NCBI GenBank assembly: GCA_039184055.1
Contig: JBCDBH010000397.1
Coordinates: forward strand, 1 to 5,464
Length of the DNA: 5,464 nucleotides
DNA from: JBCDBH01 sp039184055
Lineage (GTDB): Bacteria; Acidobacteriota; Thermoanaerobaculia; Multivoradales; J023
Direction of reading: 5' to 3'
Shown here: positions 1 to 5,458 of the stretch, piece after piece
Position numbering within the stretch: position 1 is the first letter of the stretch
Layout of the letters: each line of letters opens with the position of its first letter
Position numbers and translations under genes: made by a program
Notes under the pieces: generated by a model
What the model saw: only the letters and a program-made list of their open reading frames with translations
Database searches by the model: none
What the model was told of the DNA's origin: nothing

Positions 1-122
1 CGCGGGTGCCGAACGACGCACCTGGCTGCCGCTCGAGGGTCGATAACGACGCCACAACGAATCAAGGCCGGTGGCACGCGCCACCGGCCTCGGAACACAT
101 TCGAGCTAGTCAGCTCAAAACG
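1..122. other. Non-coding left flank
   Basis: I see no convincing gene here. Apart from the hairpin at 65-90, the stretch has no ribosome binding site followed by a plausible protein. An open frame starting at 6 on the plus strand runs antisense into the BNR-VWD gene and encodes an Arg-rich sequence with no recognisable domain, so it was not called. Positions 1-64 may be the end of an intergenic region whose next gene lies outside the window. Confidence 0.5.
65..90 (-). terminator. Probable intrinsic terminator hairpin downstream of the BNR-VWD gene
   Basis: Two perfectly complementary 11-base arms (65-75 and 80-90) flank a 4-base loop (76-79), giving a very GC-rich stem. On the minus strand it begins 32 bases after the stop codon of the BNR-VWD gene and is followed by TTGATTCGTTG, a weak and interrupted T-tract. 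Position and symmetry fit a factor-independent terminator, but the poor T-run means it could instead be an mRNA-stabilising 3' hairpin. The hairpin is seen directly; its terminating role is inferred. Confidence 0.6.
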
Positions 123-2468
123 TCATTGCTCCTCGAAGATCGCCGCGTCGTCCTTTGGCCCCTGATGGGTCGGCGGATCGCCTTCGTCGGCCTCGAGCTT
201 CTGCGTCACCAAATACGTCTCGGCAAAGCCGACCTCACCGGTGATCATGACGTCGAAAACACAGCTGTCGTTGCGCTCACCTTCGATGTCCTTACAAACC
301 TCGACCGCGATATCGAAGGGGAGCGGCTCGGCCGGCTCCTTCTCGGGCACCTCACACGGCGGATTGCGTGTCGGCCAACCCGGATAGTCGAAGTCCTGCG
401 TGCCCATACCCGACGCGTAGTCGAAGAGGCTGGTGGTGTTGGTCACCCGCCACGAGTCGGCGAAGGTCTGGTAGAGCTCGTCGTAGCGATCGTTGAGGTT
501 GACCGGTTTGGGTCCCAAAGACGAACCGTCGGAAAGAGCCGGCAACCAGCTTCCCGGCGCCAACGCACCGAGCAGACCTTCGGTGGCTGTCGTCTTGTAG
601 ACGTTGACGTTGAGATACCAGGCGTTCTGTGACGCCCACCAGCCCGGAGTCGCGACCAGCCTCGCACCGCTCGGGAAGTGGATCGTGATGCCATTGCCGA
701 CCGACGACGGAACCACCCGACCACCACCGCTCATGGTGACGCCGCTCGAGCCGAGGGTCGTCAACACACCGTCGATCCGCAGCTGCATCCCGGCGGGATC
801 AGGCTGCCCATCGAGGCTCGGCTGGTAGGTGACCCGGTTGGTACCGACCCGAGCCGCCACCGCGGTGTTGAGACTCGGGCATACCGCCAAGCCGGTGTAG
901 GGATTGGGACCAGGGAAGAAGTTGGTCGCCACCGGCGCCATCCGCACCTGGACTTCCATCCCGTCACCCCGCAGCTCGGTGAACTCACCCGCGCTCTGGA
1001 AGTCGTAGCGAATGCCCTCGACCGTCCTGAGATGAGGATCACCTTCGTTGGCCGCCGAGCCACCCGACACGATGTCGGTGTAGGCGTCGTAACGGGTGGT
1101 GCCGTTCGGGTTGTTGCCCGTGCTGTTGGAGTCGTCGGCCCAGATCGGGTGCACCCGACCCTGGAAGTAGGTCATGCCGTGGTAGTCACCGTATTGAATA
1201 TCGGCTTGCCCCGGCGCGGGCGGTGACGACCCCGTACCGGTAGCGACGCCATCGCTGACCAGTCCATTGGCCATGAAGACAGGCGTCGGCGGTGTCGGCG
1301 TGGCGATCGTGCAGTACTCCTGCATCGTGTTGTTACCCGGCGAGTTGCGTGCATCGTGCCAGCACACCGCGATATTGCCCGACAGCGTGTTGCTGGCGAT
1401 CCGAGGCAGGAACTGACTGCGGGTGGTGGTGTCGTCGTTGACCTGGATCGGCGCGCTCCAGGTGATGCCGTCATCGTCCGAGAACCGCACCATGATGTCG
1501 GTGTCGTTGCTCTCGTTGATCGTCTCTTCGGTATACACCAGATAGAGACGGCCAAAACGAGGGCTCGGCCCCGGAAAGCCCGGCAGACTCGGCGTGCCGT
1601 CGAAGGCGTCGTAGGCGAGACCCGCTTCGGCGTCCACCGAGCGGATGTTCTGCGGCGGGATGAAGTCGAAACCACCGACGTTGGTCGTGGTCGCGACGAT
1701 CGCCGCACCGAAGTTGTTCGGCCCCAGACCGTCGGCATCGGTGTTGACGATGATGCTCGCCGGCCCCTGACCACCGGTCGGGTTCTGACAAACCTGGACG
1801 ACCGTGCCACTCGGCGCGATCGCGACGTCACCGAAGCTGCAGTTGAAGGTGCCCGGAACCGTCTGCAGCGGGTTGAAGGCGCCGACCGTGCCGAGACCGG
1901 TCACCGCCGCGCCACGCGCGCGCATCGTGCCGCTTTGATTCCATACCACCCAGAGAGCGACCGGCGCACCCACGGCAGTCGTATCGGCGGCCACCAGAGT
2001 CGGCTGATCGACACTGCCCGGGAAGGTGGCGAGGGTGGTGAAGGTCTGACCGCTATCGGTGCTGATCAACACCACGACCGCGTTCACCGCCGCGTTGAGA
2101 TAGCCGAGGTAGAGATTGCCAAAGCTGTCCCAGGAGAGAGTCGGGTCACAGCACGCGGCGGGACCCTGGCCGGGATCACCGTCGGCGATCGTGCGATCGA
2201 CCGGATCCGGATAGGTCCAGGTCACACCGAGATCGGTGCTTCGCGCCGCGAAGAGACCCGGGCCGGCGTTGTTGCAGGACGCGAAGAGCTCGTTGGCGTT
2301 GGTCGGATTCTTGGCGATCGAGCATTCGTTCTGGTAGTTGGCGAGCTGCGACGTGTTGACGTCGGTACCCGCGGCGATCTGGCCATGAGCACCGGTGGCG
2401 AGCAAAAGCACGACAAAGCCGGCGAGGGCGATGACGGTCGAACGACGGAAGACACGTTGGTTGTACAT
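123..2468 (-). CDS. Secreted Asp-box (BNR/sialidase-like) beta-propeller protein with C-terminal VWD domain
   Basis: A 781-residue exported protein of unknown substrate. The start at 2468 was chosen because GAGGAA (2480-2475) lies 6 bases upstream and the product then begins directly with a signal peptide: RR at 8-9, a hydrophobic core at about 11-25, and likely cleavage after AHG (29). An in-frame ATG at 2486 overlaps the previous stop but lacks a good ribosome binding site. Residues about 30-470 look like a beta-propeller, with three Asp boxes (S-x-D-x-G-x-T-W/F) at 77-84, 136-143 and 330-337 and a GRVHPIWADD strand near 437-446. Residues about 476-698 match bacterial von Willebrand type D domains: GDPH at 476-479, a YDFQSAGEF segment, LLGAL near 642, and ADSWRVT followed by SLFDY near 690. 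The acidic tail contains Cys725 and Cys736. Propellers of this type are often labelled sialidase, but I find no F/Y-R-I-P motif, so enzymatic activity is doubtful. It is the second gene of an operon, 14 bases after the nuclease-like gene. The fold assignment is good; the function is unknown. Confidence 0.85.
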   Translation of the reverse strand: MYNQRVFRRSTVIALAGFVVLLLATGAHGQIAAGTDVNTSQLANYQNECSIAKNPTNANELFASCNNAGPGLFAARSTDLGVTWTYPDPVDRTIADGDPGQGPAACCDPTLSWDSFGNLYLGYLNAAVNAVVVLISTDSGQTFTTLATFPGSVDQPTLVAADTTAVGAPVALWVVWNQSGTMRARGAAVTGLGTVGAFNPLQTVPGTFNCSFGDVAIAPSGTVVQVCQNPTGGQGPASIIVNTDADGLGPNNFGAAIVATTTNVGGFDFIPPQNIRSVDAEAGLAYDAFDGTPSLPGFPGPSPRFGRLYLVYTEETINESNDTDIMVRFSDDDGITWSAPIQVNDDTTTRSQFLPRIASNTLSGNIAVCWHDARNSPGNNTMQEYCTIATPTPPTPVFMANGLVSDGVATGTGSSPPAPGQADIQYGDYHGMTYFQGRVHPIWADDSNSTGNNPNGTTRYDAYTDIVSGGSAANEGDPHLRTVEGIRYDFQSAGEFTELRGDGMEVQVRMAPVATNFFPGPNPYTGLAVCPSLNTAVAARVGTNRVTYQPSLDGQPDPAGMQLRIDGVLTTLGSSGVTMSGGGRVVPSSVGNGITIHFPSGARLVATPGWWASQNAWYLNVNVYKTTATEGLLGALAPGSWLPALSDGSSLGPKPVNLNDRYDELYQTFADSWRVTNTTSLFDYASGMGTQDFDYPGWPTRNPPCEVPEKEPAEPLPFDIAVEVCKDIEGERNDSCVFDVMITGEVGFAETYLVTQKLEADEGDPPTHQGPKDDAAIFEEQ

Positions 2469-2474
2469 GGTTCG

Positions 2475-2480
2475 TTCCTC
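2475..2480 (-). promoter_or_regulatory. Ribosome binding site deciding the BNR-VWD start
   Basis: On the minus strand GAGGAA (2480 to 2475) precedes the ATG at 2468 by 6 bases. This favours 2468 over the in-frame ATGs at 2486 (which overlaps the upstream stop as ATGA) and 2507. The downstream start also gives a standard-length signal peptide. Confidence 0.7.
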
Positions 2481-2482
2481 GT

Positions 2483-2986
2483 TCATCGCTGTTGCTCGTT
2501 GGCCCACACACCACGACGCTGGGTACGAGCTTCGTCGGCAGCCGCTTCCAGCTCACCGTATTTGTAGCCATAGCGGAGAGTTTCACTCTTGGGTGTCGCC
2601 AGCCCGGCACGGACCAGCTCGACGTTTACTTCCTTGATTCCGATCTGCGGATCGTCAGTGAACAAGCGCGCCCGCATCTCGCCGAACTCGCTCCGACCTT
2701 CGAAACGCATCCGAGCGTTCTTGTCGAGCACCATCGTCGCGACCATCTCGCGGGCCGCCGTGGCCAGGCTTTCTTGCGCGGGGATCTCGATACCGACCAG
2801 ATGGAGATCGTACGTCCCCTCACCGTAATCGAGCGTGACCAGGTCGGCGCGCTCCACCGCGATGACCTTTCCGTAGAGCGAATCACCGGCCCACAGCGGC
2901 GTGACGGCGATCGCGAGCACGAGACCGAGAATCGCGACACCGGCGACTCTCCACGAGCGGGACCTCTGACTAAGACATTCGAGCAT
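2483..2986 (-). CDS. Secreted staphylococcal-nuclease-like (SNase/TNase fold) protein, catalytic residues apparently lost
   Basis: A 167-residue protein. The start at 2986 follows AGGAG (2998-2994) by 7 bases; a longer in-frame start at 3040 would put 18 extra residues before the signal peptide and lacks this site. The N-terminus has Arg-rich residues 8-13, a hydrophobic core at about 14-30 and likely cleavage after LWA (33). Residues about 36-163 follow the thermonuclease OB-fold pattern: GKVIAV, D48-LVTL, HLVGIEIPA (62-70), an A-REM helix, FGEMRARLF (101-109), VNVELVRAGLA and a C-terminal helix ending in RRGVW. Aligned by eye to S. aureus nuclease, Asp21 is kept (D48), but Arg35, Glu43 and Arg87 become His62, Ala70 and Glu103, and Asp40 becomes Glu67. 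Nuclease activity is therefore unlikely, and a binding or structural role in the periplasm or outside the cell is inferred. It is the first gene of an operon with the BNR-VWD gene, read from the promoter at 3130-3158. Confidence 0.83.
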   Translation of the reverse strand: MLECLSQRSRSWRVAGVAILGLVLAIAVTPLWAGDSLYGKVIAVERADLVTLDYGEGTYDLHLVGIEIPAQESLATAAREMVATMVLDKNARMRFEGRSEFGEMRARLFTDDPQIGIKEVNVELVRAGLATPKSETLRYGYKYGELEAAADEARTQRRGVWANEQQR

Positions 2987-2993
2987 TCTGCAT

Positions 2994-2998
2994 CTCCT
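2994..2998 (-). promoter_or_regulatory. Strong ribosome binding site for the SNase-like gene
   Basis: AGGAG on the minus strand, inside TAGGAGAT, with 7 bases to the ATG at 2986. It is close to consensus and settles the start codon. Confidence 0.8.
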
Positions 2999-3057
2999 AC
3001 ATGAATGGGACCCTTGGCCGGGAGATACACCGATCCCCACGAGTGGCCAGGCAGCTC

Positions 3058-3079
3058 CACTCCGCCCAGTGGCGGGGTG
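3058..3079. repeat. Inverted repeat (hairpin) in the SNase-like gene leader
   Basis: Arms 3058-3066 and 3071-3079 flank the 4-base loop CAGT. They pair over nine positions with one non-Watson-Crick position (T3061 opposite G3076), and the inner CCGCC/GGCGG is perfect. It lies in the transcribed leader about 70 bases before the SNase-like start. No T-run follows on the minus strand, so it does not look like a terminator; it may affect mRNA stability or translation. Confidence 0.45.
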
Positions 3080-3129
3080 ACTTGTTTCAGGGTCGAGTCA
3101 GAACAAAAAAAAAGAGATGATGCAATATC

Positions 3130-3158
3130 AGTATGGGGCAGACACCATCGAGTGTCAA
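3130..3158 (-). promoter_or_regulatory. Sigma70-type promoter for the SNase-like/BNR-VWD operon
   Basis: On the minus strand a perfect -35 hexamer TTGACA (3158-3153) is separated by exactly 17 bases from CATACT (3135-3130), which matches 4 of 6 positions of TATAAT. Transcription would start near 3123, giving a leader of about 137 nt. It is the best promoter match I found in the gap and points toward the operon that needs one. The start site is inferred. Confidence 0.65.
3141..3156. promoter_or_regulatory. Operator-like palindrome GACAC-N6-GTGTC inside the promoter
   Basis: A perfect inverted repeat of 5-base arms (3141-3145 and 3152-3156) with a 6-base spacer. It covers most of the -35/-10 spacer of the minus-strand promoter and overlaps four bases of the -35 hexamer. 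A dimeric regulator bound here would block RNA polymerase. The symmetry is seen; the operator role is inferred, and short palindromes also occur by chance. Confidence 0.4.
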
Positions 3159-3219
3159 GCAAATAGACCAGATTTTTCGTCTCCATCTTGAATGGCCTCA
3201 CAGAACAATCAAGGGCTCT

Positions 3220-3231
3220 TATATGCTTCTA
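3220..3231. repeat. 12-bp direct repeat, copy 1 (TATATGCTTCTA)
   Basis: First of two identical 12-base copies in the AT-rich region upstream of the GH5 gene. The second starts 33 bases later, about three helical turns, so both copies face the same side of the DNA. It may be a regulator binding site for the GH5 gene. Confidence 0.6.
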
Positions 3232-3252
3232 GAACATTTAATAGCCAAACAA

Positions 3253-3264
3253 TATATGCTTCTA
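3253..3264. repeat. 12-bp direct repeat, copy 2 (TATATGCTTCTA)
   Basis: Second identical copy. Its TATATG could also serve as a -10 element for the GH5 gene, with TAGAAC (3230-3235, only 3 of 6 matches to TTGACA) 17 bases upstream; this would start transcription near 3266. The weak -35 and the upstream repeat copy would fit an activator-dependent promoter, but this is conjecture. Confidence 0.5.
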
Positions 3265-3273
3265 CAGCACAAA

Positions 3274-3306
3274 CCGTCCGCCGCTCACTCGGAGTGCTCG
3301 AGACGG
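3274..3306 (+). other. Possible leader hairpin before the GH5 start
   Basis: CCGTC (3274-3278) can pair with GACGG (3302-3306), enclosing an inner CACT/AGTG stem (3286-3289 with 3293-3296). The structure ends 10 bases before the AGGAG at 3317, leaving the ribosome binding site free. The stems are short and separated, so the structure is uncertain. Confidence 0.25.
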
Positions 3307-3316
3307 CTCACACCAC

Positions 3317-3321
3317 AGGAG
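3317..3321 (+). promoter_or_regulatory. Ribosome binding site of the GH5 gene
   Basis: AGGAG with 7 bases to the ATG at 3329. It confirms the start, which leads directly into a signal peptide. Confidence 0.8.
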
Positions 3322-3328
3322 AACGATC

Positions 3329-5458
3329 ATGCATCTCAGGTCTCACAACTCTCCGTATCCCCCTCGTCTAGTCCGCCGTCTCGTCCAGGGCTTCACCCTC
3401 TCCGCCCTGAGCCTCCTGGTCTTTCTTCTCAGCCCGCCGGTCGATGCGCAAAGCGTCCCGCCAGACCGCATCTCTCACTACGGCCAACCGGTCTTTGTCG
3501 CCGGGGCCAATGTGGCGTATCTCCGCTTCGAGGCCGATGTCGGTCTCTCGTTCTGTATCGCGGGCACCTACCCCTGCGGCACCAGCCAATTTACGATTCC
3601 TGATCCCAATCTCGACAATCAATCGGTCGAGGACAAATTCATCGAGATGCTCGATGCGATCAAAGCGGCGGGTGGAAACACGGTGCGTTGGTGGGTCCAT
3701 GTCGGCGCCAACTTCTCCCCCCTCTTCGATCAATCGACCGGTGAAGTCAACGGCATCAGCCCAGAAACGCTCGATGACGTCGAACGCGCGCTCGACCTGG
3801 CTCGGGACCGCGACATGTTCGTCATTCCGACGCTCTTCTCGTTCCAACTCGTCAACGAGCCCTCGAATGCCTACCTGCCTTCGCCCGAGCTCGTCATCGC
3901 ACCCAAGACCACGGAGGGCGGACGAGATCTGTTGATCGAAGACAATCACCTCGACCAATACATCCAGAATGCGCTGATCCCACTCGTTACCCACGTTGGC
4001 AACCACCCGGCGCTGCTCGCCTGGGATCTCATCAACGAGCCCGAAGGTGCGACGCAAATCGGCTTCATCAAGTTCAAGCAGCGCCGATTGCCGGCCGTAC
4101 GACTGCTGCCCAACGGTGACAAGCAACTCTTCAAGCTCAACAACGCTCAGACCCAGTGGATCGAGGTCGACGAGGACAACAACGCGATCAACAACGGCGC
4201 CAACAACTTCGCCGTCAACGATCCCACCCAAACCAAGCCCAATCCGCTCTATTTCATCCAGCGTTTCGCCAGTCGAACGGCCAAGGCGATCAAGGAAAAC
4301 GTGCCGGGGGTGAAAGTGACCCTGACGGCGCACTTTTTCGCCCGTGCCTCCGACGTCAATCAAGGCGTCGGCGCCTTTGTCGAGAACTACTACACCGACG
4401 TCAAGCTCGCCGCCGCCGGGGGAGAAACCGGTCCACAACCGGTCGGCGTGCTCGACTTCATCATGGTGAACTACTACACCCAGCACTTCTCGAAGATCAA
4501 CTCTCCCTTCCACTACCCGGCTACGCATTGGGGAGTCGGCAAACCGATCGTCGTCGGCGAGTTCGTGGCCGACGGCATCGACCCCTTCACCTCGCCGGGC
4601 GATCAATTCGAATGCGGCGACACGGTCTTCATCAATGCGCTCTTTCCCAAGCTTCACCAGACCGACTATGCCGGCGGCCTGATCTGGAGCTACACCGAGA
4701 GCTGGGACACCACCGTACAGCGCGTCAAATGCAACTCACCCCAAGTGAAGAGCTGTGCGCCAAACGCCAACAACTCGTGTCTGTGCGTCCCGGAATTCGA
4801 CGTCACCCCCACCTGCAACAACAGCGGCAACTTCTTCGACACCTTCTCGTGTAGCGACAGCGGGGGCAATCCATGCTCCGCATGCACGTGCGCGGCGAAA
4901 GAGAAGACGATGACAATGAAGAAGGCGCTGAAGAACGGGCGCCATCTAGAGGATGTGGCGATCGTTTCGATCGAAGCCGAACACCCGGGGAACGATCTCG
5001 ACAACGTCCAAGTCGAATGCCCCACCTCGACGACGCTCACCACGGCGTGTGGTGAACCGAATACCTCGGCGGGATCCTATGTGCGCATCTGGCCGCGATA
5101 TCAACGGTCGCTTGCGGTGTCGTTCGAAACGTCGAGATTCCCCATCGGAGTCCAGGAACAGGTACCGATCGTCAATGGAATCAAGCTGCTCGAATTTGTC
5201 GTACGAATTCGTTACCGGGTTCCCCAGCAGGTCGAAAAGGTCTTCACCTTCGAAGTCGACGGCATCACCTACTCGACCTTCTCCATTCCGTTCGCCGCGA
5301 CCAACGGTTGGGCCATCCTCGAAGTTCCGGCGTTTCTCCCTGCGGCCAGCACGGTCAGTGTGCGGGTGGCCAATCCTGCTGATACCAGCGGTTTAATGCC
5401 GGGTCCACACAAGCTCGACATCGACCGTATTTCGATCTCCCGGATTCCGACGCCTTGA
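3329..5458 (+). CDS. Secreted GH5-type (clan GH-A) glycoside hydrolase with C-terminal CBM-like domain
   Basis: A 709-residue exported polysaccharide hydrolase, probably acting on a beta-1,4-linked glycan such as mannan. Residues 1-40 are a signal peptide (RLVRRL, hydrophobic core about 21-35, cleavage after VDA). The barrel spans about 46-465: GNTVRWWVH with Arg120, the strand IPTLFSF, NALIPLV then HPALLAWDLINEPEG with acid/base Glu237, VNYYTQHF, KPIVVGEF with nucleophile Glu411, and GGLIWSYTESWD with Trp453. The retained Glu pair indicates an active retaining enzyme. The HPA-AW-NEPEG pattern recalls bacterial GH5 proteins labelled mannanase or cellulase, but substrate and subfamily are not secure. 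Two odd segments are an Asn-rich insertion (about 245-305) and a stretch with nine cysteines (468-521). Residues about 545-705 resemble a CBM6/CBM35-type beta-sandwich, opening with IEAEHP and closing with LDIDRISI, and may bind the substrate. It is transcribed away from the SNase-like operon. Its start follows AGGAG by 7 bases. Confidence 0.88.
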   Translation: MHLRSHNSPYPPRLVRRLVQGFTLSALSLLVFLLSPPVDAQSVPPDRISHYGQPVFVAGANVAYLRFEADVGLSFCIAGTYPCGTSQFTIPDPNLDNQSVEDKFIEMLDAIKAAGGNTVRWWVHVGANFSPLFDQSTGEVNGISPETLDDVERALDLARDRDMFVIPTLFSFQLVNEPSNAYLPSPELVIAPKTTEGGRDLLIEDNHLDQYIQNALIPLVTHVGNHPALLAWDLINEPEGATQIGFIKFKQRRLPAVRLLPNGDKQLFKLNNAQTQWIEVDEDNNAINNGANNFAVNDPTQTKPNPLYFIQRFASRTAKAIKENVPGVKVTLTAHFFARASDVNQGVGAFVENYYTDVKLAAAGGETGPQPVGVLDFIMVNYYTQHFSKINSPFHYPATHWGVGKPIVVGEFVADGIDPFTSPGDQFECGDTVFINALFPKLHQTDYAGGLIWSYTESWDTTVQRVKCNSPQVKSCAPNANNSCLCVPEFDVTPTCNNSGNFFDTFSCSDSGGNPCSACTCAAKEKTMTMKKALKNGRHLEDVAIVSIEAEHPGNDLDNVQVECPTSTTLTTACGEPNTSAGSYVRIWPRYQRSLAVSFETSRFPIGVQEQVPIVNGIKLLEFVVRIRYRVPQQVEKVFTFEVDGITYSTFSIPFAATNGWAILEVPAFLPAASTVSVRVANPADTSGLMPGPHKLDIDRISISRIPTP

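Larger units (their letters stand above)
2987..3328. other. Divergent intergenic regulatory region
   Basis: This gap of 342 bases between two divergently transcribed genes has no credible gene. The half near the SNase-like gene (2987-3095) is GC-rich and corresponds to its mRNA leader. The part from about 3095 to 3270 is clearly AT-rich compared with the coding sequence and contains the A9 run (3105-3113), the minus-strand promoter with its palindrome, and the pair of 12-bp direct repeats. The last 60 bases before the GH5 start are GC-rich again and can form a hairpin. Confidence 0.8.

Noticed and set aside
1356..2567. Open frame of 403 residues on the plus strand opposite the BNR-VWD gene
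   Set aside because: The translation is Arg/Asp/Gly/Val-rich with no recognisable domain, and the opposite strand encodes well-matched Asp boxes. I treat it as a shadow.
2987..3040. Upstream in-frame ATG at 3040 for the SNase-like gene
   Set aside because: It would add 18 residues ahead of the signal peptide and lacks the AGGAG site that serves 2986.
3133..3603. Possible small gene in the divergent gap, reading YMLL twice because of the direct repeat
   Set aside because: It starts inside the minus-strand promoter, has no ribosome binding site and runs out of frame deep into the GH5 gene. The repeated peptide comes only from the 33-base period, which is a multiple of three.
3842..3865. Second N-E-P motif (Asn176-Glu177-Pro178) in the GH5 protein, before the main NEPEG
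   Set aside because: It follows the strand IPTLFSFQL, which corresponds to barrel strand 3, whereas the HPALLAWDLINEPEG context at 227-240 is the true acid/base site. The match is most likely coincidental.
3368..4657. Long open frame of 429 residues on the minus strand inside the GH5 gene
   Set aside because: It is antisense to a gene with clear catalytic motifs, a signal peptide and a ribosome binding site. Its translation is rich in Arg, Asp, Glu and Val with no domain, as expected for an antisense shadow in GC-rich DNA.
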